DNA of 64,000 nt from Vibrio renipiscarius (GTDB lineage: Bacteria > Pseudomonadota > Gammaproteobacteria > Enterobacterales > Vibrionaceae): positions 52,073-116,072 of the forward strand of contig NZ_JTKH01000005.1 in NCBI RefSeq assembly GCF_000827885.1, in the 5' to 3' direction. The translations under genes were made by a program, and so were the position numbers. A model generated the notes under the pieces. It worked only from the letters and a program-made list of their open reading frames with translations, searched no databases and was not told the DNA's origin. Shown one piece after another: positions 9,556-18,194 of this stretch. Each line of letters opens with the position of its first letter. Within the stretch, counting starts at the first letter, position 1.

Positions 9556-10422
9556 ATGATCTACAGCATGACTGCTTACGCCCGTAAAGAAGTGAAAGGC
9601 GACTGGGGCACAGCCGTATGGGAAATTCGCAGCGTAAACCAACGCTACCTAGAAACCTACTTCCGCTTACCAGAACAGTTTCGTGGCCTAGAGCCAATCC
9701 TGCGTGACCGTTTTCGTAAACGCCTAGCGCGCGGTAAAGTGGAGTGTCACCTACGTTTTGAAGCGAACCCAGCCGCGCAAGGCGATCTGACTATCAACGA
9801 AACACTGGCGAAACAAGTGATCAATGCGGCGAAGCAAGTCATGGCGCTCACCGGTGATGATAGCCGTATCAACCCATTCCAAGTAATGCAATGGTCTGGT
9901 GTGATGGAAACGCCAGAGCAAGACATGGACAGCGTCAACAAAGACCTACTTGCGGGCTTTGATGAAGCCGTAAACGAATTTATCGATGCTCGTGGTCGTG
10001 AAGGTGACAACATGAAGGCATTGATTGAGCAGCGTCTAAACGCGATTACGGATGAAGTAGTGAAAGTTCGTGCTCGCATGCCTGAAATCTTGGTTTGGCA
10101 ACGTGAACGCCTAATGAGCAAGTTTGAAGACGCGAAAGTGGACCTCGATGGTTCTCGTGTTGAACAAGAGCTGATCCTACTGGCGCAAAAATCAGACGTG
10201 GCAGAAGAGCTTGATCGTCTTGATTCTCACGTAAAAGAAACTCTAGTCGTGATGAAGAAAGGCGGCGCTTGTGGCCGTAAGCTGGACTTCATGATGCAAG
10301 AGTTTAACCGTGAATCAAACACGCTAGCATCAAAATCCATCAGCACAGACATCACCGCATCGGGTGTTGAGCTTAAAGTGCTGATTGAACAAATGCGCGA
10401 ACAAATTCAAAACATCGAGTAA
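9556..10422 (+). CDS. yicC: YicC family endoribonuclease
   Basis: The 288-residue product begins MIYSMTAYAR and includes the conserved WEIRSVNQRYL and the C-terminal EFNRESNTLASKS block that define the YicC family. E. coli YicC has been reported to have RNase activity and to affect small RNA stability. Its partner gene rph, also an RNA-processing enzyme, is divergent with a gap of about 196 bases. A GGAAAA precedes the ATG. A strong terminator follows, so this looks monocistronic. Confidence 0.93.
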   Translation: MIYSMTAYARKEVKGDWGTAVWEIRSVNQRYLETYFRLPEQFRGLEPILRDRFRKRLARGKVECHLRFEANPAAQGDLTINETLAKQVINAAKQVMALTGDDSRINPFQVMQWSGVMETPEQDMDSVNKDLLAGFDEAVNEFIDARGREGDNMKALIEQRLNAITDEVVKVRARMPEILVWQRERLMSKFEDAKVDLDGSRVEQELILLAQKSDVAEELDRLDSHVKETLVVMKKGGACGRKLDFMMQEFNRESNTLASKSISTDITASGVELKVLIEQMREQIQNIE

Positions 10423-10445
10423 TCGTTTGCGATATTTCCGATAGC

Positions 10446-10489
10446 AAAAAGCCCTGAACTGGTCTTAAACAACGGTTCAGGGCTTTTTT
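10446..10489 (+). terminator. Rho-independent terminator of yicC
   Basis: A stem of AAGCCCTGAAC with its complement and a 15-base loop, followed by six T. The A-run on the 5' side lets it act on pdxY transcripts from the other strand too. Confidence 0.85.
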
Positions 10490-10573
10490 CGTTTTAGAAC
10501 GACGAAACTAAAAAACGAAGCTTTATAGCTTACCTTTAAAAGTTAGCTGTAAACTAAGCTTTAAAACGAGGCT

Positions 10574-11437
10574 CTAACGCTCAATCTTTTGCGCCTTAAA
10601 CGCTGGCTCGTCGGTGCTGGCAACTGCGTCTTGAACGGGAACGATTTGCAGCTCCCATTCATTGCGTTCTGCGGTTTCTTTTAGCACGCTGTACACCGCG
10701 TTATTACACAACTCAAACGACAAGACCGCATCGTTATTATTCAAGTAGTGACCCGTAAAGATAGAGGTAATCAAATCGCCCACACCCACTGGTTGGCGAA
10801 CAAAATCCAGCAACGGACGCGTTACCAAGAACAAGCCCTGCTCACACGCCATCAACATGGTGAAGTCTTGCTTTGATGCGCAATGAAGATGCTTCACTAA
10901 CACAATTTTCGGCCCCATCGTCAGCGCCAATTGGCAAGCCTCAATCGCACTGTCTAGGTCGTGAATATCCACTCCCGTGAAGCGCGCTAACTCAAACTGA
11001 TTTGGCACGATAATATCGGCTTTTTTCATCAATCTTTCGCACAGCGCTTCCGTGACTTCCGGGCTCACAATGCAGCCTTTCTCTGGATCACCCATCACCG
11101 GATCACAAACATACAACGCTTGTGGATTATGCTGCTTAACGCGCTCAACTGTGGCCAGAATTTCATCCGCTTGCACACCGCTGCCCATGTAGCCTGAAAT
11201 CACCGTTTTCACTTTACGCGCGGCATCAATATTGATTAAGCCATCCGCCAATGCCGTGATATCCCCTTGCTGCATCACCTTACCCGTCCAACCTTGTGTG
11301 TACTGGGTGTGGTTAGAAAACTGCACCGTGTGAATAGGCCAAACGATGTGCCCCAAACGCTGCAATGGGAATACCGCTGAACTGTTACCGGCACAGCCAT
11401 AAACAACGTGAGACTGGATGGAAAGAATACCTTGCAT
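10574..11437 (-). CDS. pdxY: Pyridoxal kinase PdxY
   Basis: PdxY phosphorylates pyridoxal to the cofactor PLP in the salvage pathway. The 287-residue ribokinase-fold product starts MQGILSIQSHVVYGCAGN, includes YVCDPVMGD (Mg/ATP site) and ends with PVGVGDLITSIFTG, in which the Asp of GVGD is the catalytic base. The frame extends upstream, but the Met at 11437 has GAGGTAG before it and gives the exact family length (287 in E. coli). It is convergent with yicC. Confidence 0.95.
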   Translation of the reverse strand: MQGILSIQSHVVYGCAGNSSAVFPLQRLGHIVWPIHTVQFSNHTQYTQGWTGKVMQQGDITALADGLINIDAARKVKTVISGYMGSGVQADEILATVERVKQHNPQALYVCDPVMGDPEKGCIVSPEVTEALCERLMKKADIIVPNQFELARFTGVDIHDLDSAIEACQLALTMGPKIVLVKHLHCASKQDFTMLMACEQGLFLVTRPLLDFVRQPVGVGDLITSIFTGHYLNNNDAVLSFELCNNAVYSVLKETAERNEWELQIVPVQDAVASTDEPAFKAQKIER

Positions 11438-11666
11438 AACTACCTCAAAAGCGAGCTTTAACGCTCTTAACACTGACGTATCGAGAGTACAGATGACTCA
11501 CGCTGTGTTTCAAATGCGCATCAACGATATACCCGTCTTATCTTCAAATGCGTGCGGGTAACCCAATTAACTGTAAGTGATTAGTTTGAACCAAAAATGA
11601 GATGACGTCATCGCCTAGTGCAGCCGTTTCATCAACTATTCTGATTATAAATCTGTTTCACTCACT

Positions 11667-11690
11667 AAAAAGCCCCGCAATCGCGAGGCT
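11667..11690 (-). terminator. Rho-independent terminator of psiE
   Basis: Minus-strand stem of AGCC(T)CGC against GCG(G)GGCT with one mismatch and a four-base loop, followed by TTTTT. It lies 33 bases after the psiE stop. Confidence 0.8.
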
Positions 11691-11723
11691 CTCATCGTTT
11701 ATAGCTGACCTGTTTACTGCCGG

Positions 11724-12149
11724 CTATTCGTCTTTTTCCGTTGTTCGACCATCGATATACGGCCAATAGTGGTGCCCCACTCGAATTAACAAGGTCGCGG
11801 CAGCTAAAACAAACGCCGCCACTGACAGCCACACAATTAAAATGGCATCGAGCTCTTTCATTCCCAGCGTGATGTAACGAGCAATCGCCATCATCGCAAT
11901 ATAAATTGGGTAACGAACCGGAATTTTACCGTTCATCACAAACTGCTGCACCATGGCCAACACTTCAAGGTAAATGAACATCAGCAGAATGTCGGTCAGC
12001 TGTACTCGTCTCTCCACAAACACATGAATAAACTCTTCCACCATGGCAAACAAAGTCGCCAAGGTAATCGCGACCAAAAGAATCGCTTCCAAGATATGGA
12101 ACACTTTCAAAAATGGACGACTAAACGCCTTAGGAAGATGGGATGGCAT
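11724..12149 (-). CDS. psiE: Phosphate-starvation-inducible protein PsiE
   Basis: The 141-residue product is a PsiE-family inner-membrane protein with four predicted transmembrane helices (roughly residues 17-37, 53-68, 79-97, 102-122) and the conserved GKIPVRYPIYIAMMAIARYI stretch. Its E. coli homologue is induced by phosphate starvation and repressed by cAMP-CRP, with unknown molecular function. I see no clear Pho box upstream. It has its own terminator. Confidence 0.9.
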   Translation of the reverse strand: MPSHLPKAFSRPFLKVFHILEAILLVAITLATLFAMVEEFIHVFVERRVQLTDILLMFIYLEVLAMVQQFVMNGKIPVRYPIYIAMMAIARYITLGMKELDAILIVWLSVAAFVLAAATLLIRVGHHYWPYIDGRTTEKDE

Positions 12150-12214
12150 GCTTTAAGCTCACGAATAATTAATCTCTAACTGATAATTTTATCACGGCTT
12201 TTTGATGAAAGGAT

Positions 12215-12235
12215 GACCCTGTGTGAAACAGGGCC
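12215..12235 (-). terminator. Possible terminator hairpin after the purine permease gene
   Basis: A CCCTGT / ACAGGG stem with a five-base loop lies 30 bases after the permease stop. The minus-strand flank (TCATCC) lacks a clear T-run, so termination here is uncertain. It could be Rho-assisted or only an RNA-end stabiliser. Confidence 0.35.
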
Positions 12236-12262
12236 ATTTATTTATCGTGTTCGACGACTCAA

Positions 12263-13633
12263 TTACAGCAAAATCAGGTACGCGAGGAAAACAACCGAGA
12301 GCGCATAAATCGCCGGATGCACTTCTTTGCCACGACCGGCCACAACCATGGTAAAGCAGTAGCTAATAAAGCCCATTGCCATACCGTTAGCAGGAGAGAA
12401 ACTCAACACGGTAAACATGATGGTAAAGAAAGCAGAAATGCGTGACTCTTTTTGATCCCAATTGATTTGGCCCAAACGACCAATCATGTAGATACCGACC
12501 ACGACCATTGCCGGAGCAACCATCGCGGCAGAGAAAATAGAAAACAGTGGGTACAAGAACAACGACAGCATAAACATGCCCGCCACCAATACCGCCGCAA
12601 GACCAGTTTTCGCGCCCTGTGAAGACGCAATACCTGATTCAGAGAAGGCCGTAATCGACGTTGTACCCAAAATAGAACCAATCACCGTACCGCCGGCATC
12701 CGCAACCAGCGCTGAACGTGCATTCGGCACTTTGCCATCTTCATCGATGATGCCCGCATCACGGCCCACACCAATAATCGTGCTCAAGCCATCAAAGAAA
12801 TCGACAATCAAGAAGATCACCACGATAAACAGTAAATCAAACCACTTATCCATCGTAATGCCAGACAAATCAAAAATAGCGCCAAAAGTGCTGTCCATAC
12901 TTGGCGGCATAGAGACGATTTGATCCGGAATTGGCGCGAAATTCGTGCCTAACATCCAGTCGGCCATCACGGTCAAAATAATCGCTGAAACAAACGAAAT
13001 GAAGGTCGCCAACTTAATGTCACGCACCATGCACCCAAGCGCAATAAAGATACTGATGTAAGCAATCAACACTTGAGGGTTGGCAATATCGCCCATGCTC
13101 ACGAGAAGAATTGGGTTAGAGACGATTATTCCGGCATTTTTTAAACCCAGAAACGCAATAAACAAACCCAATGACACCGTAATCGATAACTTGAGATCTT
13201 CCGGAAGAGATTCAATCATCGCTTTGCGGATATTGGTCATCGACAAAATCAGATACAGCACACCAGAGAGGAAAATACCAAACAGCGCTTCATGCCAAAC
13301 CACCGCAACCGAGCCACTCAGCAACATGCCTTTGAAAAAGCCATTCATACTCATGCCTGGTGCAAGCATGACCGGATAATTACCCCAAATGCCCATAATG
13401 AGAGTCGCGATCGCAGCAGATACCGCCGTTGCCGTAAACACCGCACCTTTATCCATGCCCGGAATGCCGCCCAAAATCGCAGGGTTCACCGCCAGAATGT
13501 AGCTCATCGCAAGGAAAGTAATAAAGCCAGCGTACAGCTCAGTGCTAACCGTGGTTTTTCGTTCTGAGATCTTAAAGATCGACTCTAGAATGCCAGAAGA
13601 TTTCTGGGCTTTGAGGGTAGATTCGACACTCAC
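12263..13633 (-). CDS. NCS2-family purine permease (AzgA-like)
   Basis: The 456-residue product is a proton-coupled nucleobase transporter of the AzgA/GhxP/AdeP branch of NCS2, with about 14 membrane segments. It shows AVNPAILGG, the LAPGMSMNGFF motif of TM3, and the TM8-TM10 signature IVDFFDGLSTIIGVG followed by STSTTA-like GTTSITAFSESG and GIASSQGAKTG. The substrate is probably guanine/hypoxanthine, because a guanine-class riboswitch precedes it, though family members also carry adenine. The start is GTG at 13633 with AAGG seven bases upstream. It sits between psiE and the divergent gmk, so nucleotide genes face each other. Confidence 0.92.
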   Translation of the reverse strand: MSVESTLKAQKSSGILESIFKISERKTTVSTELYAGFITFLAMSYILAVNPAILGGIPGMDKGAVFTATAVSAAIATLIMGIWGNYPVMLAPGMSMNGFFKGMLLSGSVAVVWHEALFGIFLSGVLYLILSMTNIRKAMIESLPEDLKLSITVSLGLFIAFLGLKNAGIIVSNPILLVSMGDIANPQVLIAYISIFIALGCMVRDIKLATFISFVSAIILTVMADWMLGTNFAPIPDQIVSMPPSMDSTFGAIFDLSGITMDKWFDLLFIVVIFLIVDFFDGLSTIIGVGRDAGIIDEDGKVPNARSALVADAGGTVIGSILGTTSITAFSESGIASSQGAKTGLAAVLVAGMFMLSLFLYPLFSIFSAAMVAPAMVVVGIYMIGRLGQINWDQKESRISAFFTIMFTVLSFSPANGMAMGFISYCFTMVVAGRGKEVHPAIYALSVVFLAYLILL

Positions 13634-13714
13634 AATGTAACCTTACAACTGAATAAAATAGAAGATGGGTACACATGCTGATATAGAGAAAGTTCGCCTT
13701 AATTAAAGCAAACT

Positions 13715-13781
13715 TACTGTAGTCACCGAGTTAGGCTCAGCGGTAGAAACATCCGGTCCAAATTACCAGACATATACAGCA
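13715..13781 (-). promoter_or_regulatory. Purine riboswitch aptamer, guanine class
   Basis: The minus strand folds as the three-way purine aptamer and aligns without gaps to the 67-nt xpt aptamer. P1 is TGCTGTA/TACAGTA (13775-13781 with 13715-13721). P2 is GTCTGGT with ACCGGAT closing a seven-base L2, AATTTGG. J2/3 is the invariant GTTTCTACC, P3 is GCTGA/TCGGT-like, and J3/1 is GACTA. The ligand-pairing base is C (plus-strand G at 13722), which predicts guanine/hypoxanthine rather than adenine. L3 reads GCCTAAC, so the CC that pairs with GG of L2 is shifted by one against the usual loop. An 8-bp hairpin (AAGTTTGC / GCGAACTT) directly follows P1 and may be part of the expression platform, but it has no good T-run. 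The permease start is 82 bases downstream. Confidence 0.88.
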
Positions 13782-13798
13782 CGTAATCGTTTGCGCGG

Positions 13799-13826
13799 AT
13801 TGTAAGGATTTACCATTAAAGTTCAA
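13799..13826 (-). promoter_or_regulatory. Sigma-70 promoter for the riboswitch-permease transcript
   Basis: TTGAAC (13821-13826) and TACAAT (13799-13804) are separated by 16 bases on the minus strand. The predicted start near 13792 is about 10 bases before the aptamer, as expected for a riboswitch leader. The remaining 267 bases to gmk hold only gmk's own promoter region, with nothing else I can name. Confidence 0.6.
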
Positions 13827-14042
13827 CGCTTTTTACCGCCTGAATGCGAAATAAAGCAAACGTTTACTTTGTGTGTTGCCCTTAACGCCGTGTTTTTATT
13901 CCACTTAACACATATAAAAGGCACCATTGTGCACATTTCTTTTCCTTGTGATGAACCTTGTGATTGTGCTACTCTTCGCCTCCATTTTTCTGACCTATTT
14001 TTCACTCTTTACGTGATTTTTCTTGGTCAGTGCTATCTTTAA

Positions 14043-14717
<675 letters not shown>

Positions 14718-14829
14718 GGATCTCCCAAAAGCCATTCACAGATGAGACAACGCTGTGGCTAGAATATAGTCGCGTAAGCCTGTATAATTTCTCGTCATTA
14801 AAAATTTTAGTTAACTATTTGGAGTCCTC

Positions 14830-15102
14830 ATGGCACGCGTAACTGTTCAAGACGCTGTTGAAAAAGTTGGCAACCGTTTCGACCTAGTACTGATTGCGGC
14901 TCGCCGCGCTCGTCAAATGCAAACTGGCATGAAAGATTCACTAGTGCCTGAAGAAAACGATAAGCCTACGGTTATCGCTCTACGCGAAATCGAAGAAGGC
15001 CTGATCACGAAAGACATTCTTGATGCGCGTGAGCGTCAAGAGCAACAAGAGCAAGAAGCAGCAGAACTAGCAGCAGTAAGCAGCATCGCTCACACTCGCT
15101 AA
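14830..15102 (+). CDS. rpoZ: RNA polymerase omega subunit
   Basis: Omega binds the beta' subunit and forms part of the ppGpp site 1 on RNA polymerase. The 90-residue product [19 protein letters not shown] continues with [11 protein letters not shown], the diagnostic omega sequence. It has a GGAGT ribosome site seven bases before its ATG. A TATAAT at 14783-14788 may be its own -10 box, although the -35 is weak. It lies 37 bases before spoT, so the two are co-transcribed. Confidence 0.97.
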   Translation: MARVTVQDAVEKVGNRFDLVLIAARRARQMQTGMKDSLVPEENDKPTVIALREIEEGLITKDILDARERQEQQEQEAAELAAVSSIAHTR

Positions 15103-15139
15103 TCTGACTTTCTCTACAACTCTTTTCTAGGCCTAAAGT

Positions 15140-17260
15140 TTGTATCTATTCGATAGCCTCAAAGACGTTGCCCAAGAATATCTAACAGAGCCTCAAATTG
15201 AGGCTCTGCGTCAATCTTATGTGGTAGCGAAAGATGCCCATGAAGGGCAAACTCGCTCTAGCGGCGAGCCTTATATCATTCACCCCGTTGCGGTTTCTCG
15301 TATTTTGGCCGAAATGCGCCTTGATATCGAAACTCTCCAAGCTGCCTTACTTCATGATGTCATCGAAGATTGTGATGTCACCAAAGAAGATCTAGAAGCG
15401 CAATTTGGCACAACCGTTGCAGAACTGGTGGATGGTGTCTCTAAGCTGGATAAGCTTAAATTTCGTGATCGCAAAGAAGCACAAGCAGAAAACTTTCGTA
15501 AAATGGTCCTTGCCATGGTGCAAGACATTCGCGTTATTCTGATCAAGCTTGCCGACCGCACTCACAACATGCGCACACTCGGGGCTCTCCGCCCAGATAA
15601 AAAACGTCGCATCGCCCGTGAAACGCTCGAAATCTACTCTCCCCTTGCCCATCGTCTTGGCATCCACAATATTAAAACCGAACTGGAAGAACTTGGCTTT
15701 GAAGCCTTGTATCCCAACCGTTACCGCGTTTTAAAAGAAGTGGTCAAAGCAGCGCGTGGTAATCGTAAAGAGATGATCCAGCGTATTCACAGCGAAATTG
15801 AAGGCCGTTTGGATGACGTCGGTCTGAGCGCTCGCGTAGTGGGTCGAGAAAAAAACCTGTTTTCTATCTACAACAAGATGAAAACCAAGGAACAGCGTTT
15901 CCATACCATCATGGATATCTACGCGTTCCGTGTCATTGTCGATGCCGCGGATACTTGTTATCGCGTGCTTGGCCAAGTACACAGCTTGTATAAGCCACGT
16001 CCAGGTCGCGTAAAAGATTACATCGCGGTACCGAAAGCCAATGGCTATCAATCTATTCATACTTCAATGGTTGGCCCTCACGGCGTACCGGTTGAAGTGC
16101 AGATCCGTACCGAAGATATGGATCAAATGGCAGACAAAGGTGTCGCCGCGCATTGGGCTTACAAAGGCAATGGCGATCGCACTGGCACCACCGCACAAGT
16201 GAAAGCTCAGCGTTGGATGCAAAGCCTACTTGAGTTACAACAAAGCGCTGGCAACTCATTTGAATTTATTGAGAACGTAAAATCGGATCTGTTCCCAGAT
16301 GAGATTTATGTTTTCACACCGAAAGGCCGTATCGTTGAGTTGCCTGTGGGCGCAACGGCGGTGGATTTTGCTTATGCCGTACATACCGATGTGGGCAATA
16401 CCTGTGTAGGCGCACGTGTCGATCGCACGCCTTACCCTCTAAGCAAATCACTGAAAAACGGTCAAACGATTGAGATCATCTCCGCTCCGGGCGCGCGTCC
16501 AAATGCGGCTTGGCTCAACTATGTCGTTACCTCTCGTGCTCGCACCAAGATCCGTCAAGTATTGAAAACCATGCGTCGTGAAGAGTCGATCACTCTTGGC
16601 CGTCGCTTGCTCAATCATGCTTTGGGTGAACTTTCTGTCTCTGACATCAGCGAAGAAAACATCAATCATGTATTGAAAGATCTGAAAATCAGTACCTTAC
16701 AAGATCTGCTGGCTGATATTGGTTTGGGCGAACTGATGAGCATTGTCGTCGCTCGCCGTCTATTGGGCGATGCTGACGAATTAACGGAAGTGGAATCCAC
16801 CAGCGACACGCCGAAGAAGAAAATGCCAATTCGTGGTTCAGAAGGTATTTTGCTGACGTTTGCCAATTGTTGTCATCCAATTCCCGATGACTCCATCATT
16901 GCTCACGTTTCTCCGGGTCGTGGCCTTGTGGTGCACCGTGAAACCTGTCCAAACGTACGTGGTTACCAACGTGAACCCGATAAATACATGGCGGTGGAAT
17001 GGTCAGATAATTACGATCAAGAGTTCAGCACCGAACTTCGCGTCGATGTACAAAACCGTCAAGGTGCATTGGCTGAGCTGACCAATGTGATATCCAAAAC
17101 GGGATCGAACATTCACGGTCTTTCAACCGAAGAGCGCGATGGCCGTTTGTATACCGTGACGGTCTTACTGACCACCAAAGATCGTGTGCACTTGGCGAGC
17201 ATTATGCGCCGCATTAAATCGATGCCGTATACGCTCAAAGTACGCCGTCGTAAGAACTGA
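15140..17260 (+). CDS. spoT: Bifunctional (p)ppGpp synthetase/hydrolase SpoT
   Basis: SpoT makes and, mainly, degrades the alarmone (p)ppGpp. The 706-residue product has the N-terminal HD hydrolase (HDVIED at about residues 73-78), the synthetase domain (REKNLFSIYNKM near 236 and the catalytic YRVLGQVHSLYKP region), a TGS domain (about 390-450), a Cys-containing CC/zinc-finger-like region (FANCCHPIP near 578) and a C-terminal ACT domain. The start is TTG at 15140, giving MYLFDSL, which matches the E. coli N-terminus. It follows rpoZ by 37 bases and ends in a strong terminator. Confidence 0.97.
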   Translation: MYLFDSLKDVAQEYLTEPQIEALRQSYVVAKDAHEGQTRSSGEPYIIHPVAVSRILAEMRLDIETLQAALLHDVIEDCDVTKEDLEAQFGTTVAELVDGVSKLDKLKFRDRKEAQAENFRKMVLAMVQDIRVILIKLADRTHNMRTLGALRPDKKRRIARETLEIYSPLAHRLGIHNIKTELEELGFEALYPNRYRVLKEVVKAARGNRKEMIQRIHSEIEGRLDDVGLSARVVGREKNLFSIYNKMKTKEQRFHTIMDIYAFRVIVDAADTCYRVLGQVHSLYKPRPGRVKDYIAVPKANGYQSIHTSMVGPHGVPVEVQIRTEDMDQMADKGVAAHWAYKGNGDRTGTTAQVKAQRWMQSLLELQQSAGNSFEFIENVKSDLFPDEIYVFTPKGRIVELPVGATAVDFAYAVHTDVGNTCVGARVDRTPYPLSKSLKNGQTIEIISAPGARPNAAWLNYVVTSRARTKIRQVLKTMRREESITLGRRLLNHALGELSVSDISEENINHVLKDLKISTLQDLLADIGLGELMSIVVARRLLGDADELTEVESTSDTPKKKMPIRGSEGILLTFANCCHPIPDDSIIAHVSPGRGLVVHRETCPNVRGYQREPDKYMAVEWSDNYDQEFSTELRVDVQNRQGALAELTNVISKTGSNIHGLSTEERDGRLYTVTVLLTTKDRVHLASIMRRIKSMPYTLKVRRRKN

Positions 17261-17275
17261 TTGTATTCTCTTTAC

Positions 17276-17313
17276 AGGCCCTTGAGACAACCCTCTCAAG
17301 GGCCTTTCTTTTA
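17276..17313 (+). terminator. Rho-independent terminator of gmk-rpoZ-spoT
   Basis: A 12-bp perfect stem, AGGCCCTTGAGA with its complement around CAACCC, ends in a T-rich tail (TTCTTTT). It lies between the spoT stop and trmH, so trmH needs read-through or its own promoter. Confidence 0.88.
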
Positions 17314-17322
17314 GAGTGAATT

Positions 17323-18006
17323 ATGAATTTAGAACGCTATAACCGTATTCAACAAGTCCTCAAAGCCCGTCAAACCGATCTGACTTTCTGCTTAGAAGAA
17401 GTGCATAAGCCGAACAACGTATCTGCCGTCATTCGTACCGCCGATGCAACCGGCATTCATAAAATCCACGCCGTTTGGCCAGCCAAAATGCGCACGCTTA
17501 CGCACACCTCCGCAGGTGCGCGTAACTGGGTTGAAGTGGATACGCATACAAGCATTGATGACGCAATTGATGAGTTGAAAGCACAAGGCATGCAGATCTT
17601 AGTCACCAACTTGTCGGAGACTGCGGTCGATTTTCGCGAGATTGACTACACCAAACCAACGGCCATCATTTTAGGCAGCGAAAAAGTTGGGGCTTCTAAG
17701 CGTGCCAAAGAACTGGCTGATCAAGACATCATCATCCCGATGATGGGTATGGTGCAATCGCTCAATGTCTCGGTGGCGAGCGCGGTGATCATGTATGAAG
17801 CGCAGCGCCAACGAGAAGCGGCAGGCATGTACAATCGTGAAACCAGCCCGCTCTCAGAAGAAGTGATTCATCGCGTCTTATTTGAACGTGGCCATCCCGT
17901 CCTAGCCAAAGTCGCGAAGCGCAAAAAGATGCCTTATCCACCATTAGATGACGAAGGGCAAATCGTCGCGGATGAGGCTTGGTGGGCAGAGATGCAAGCC
18001 AAATAG
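17323..18006 (+). CDS. trmH: tRNA (guanosine(18)-2'-O)-methyltransferase TrmH
   Basis: TrmH methylates the ribose of G18 in the tRNA D-loop with S-adenosylmethionine. The 227-residue SPOUT-fold product has NVSAVIRTADATG with the catalytic Arg (about residue 40) and the knot motifs IILGSEKVGASK and MVQSLNVSVASAV. A C-terminal extension is typical for the enterobacterial/Vibrio form. It starts 10 bases after the spoT terminator, in the order spoT-trmH-recG also found in E. coli. Confidence 0.95.
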   Translation: MNLERYNRIQQVLKARQTDLTFCLEEVHKPNNVSAVIRTADATGIHKIHAVWPAKMRTLTHTSAGARNWVEVDTHTSIDDAIDELKAQGMQILVTNLSETAVDFREIDYTKPTAIILGSEKVGASKRAKELADQDIIIPMMGMVQSLNVSVASAVIMYEAQRQREAAGMYNRETSPLSEEVIHRVLFERGHPVLAKVAKRKKMPYPPLDDEGQIVADEAWWAEMQAK

Positions 18007-18033
18007 AACATTCACGTGTCAACCACAGCACGT

Positions 18034-18101
18034 ATAGAGCTCGAGAACGCATCGTAGATAGTATGCTTCGATAACATGCGATGCGTCTCTCGGCTGACTA
18101 T
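18034..18101. repeat. Imperfect inverted repeat between trmH and recG
   Basis: A 13/14-base arm (CGAGAACGCATCG at 18042-18054) pairs with CGATGCGTCTCTCG (18079-18092) with one bulge, and outer ATAG/CTAT extend the dyad. No T-run follows, so it is a poor intrinsic terminator. It could be a degenerate dispersed element or an mRNA-end hairpin of trmH. Confidence 0.5.
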
Positions 18102-18194
18102 CCCTCACTGACCCCCTGTCGCCCTCACTTTCCCCTGTACAAAAACACAGCCAAATGGTTAACTATCTTTATCTTCGTTAACGAGCTTTGTGTT

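Noticed and set aside
11601..11616. Perfect palindrome GATGACGTCATC before pdxY
   Set aside because: Short, single, and with no known regulator I can name in this setting; could occur by chance.
13823..14005. 60-residue minus-strand frame upstream of the permease
   Set aside because: It lies over the riboswitch promoter, has no ribosome site, and the Arg/Lys/Ser composition looks random.
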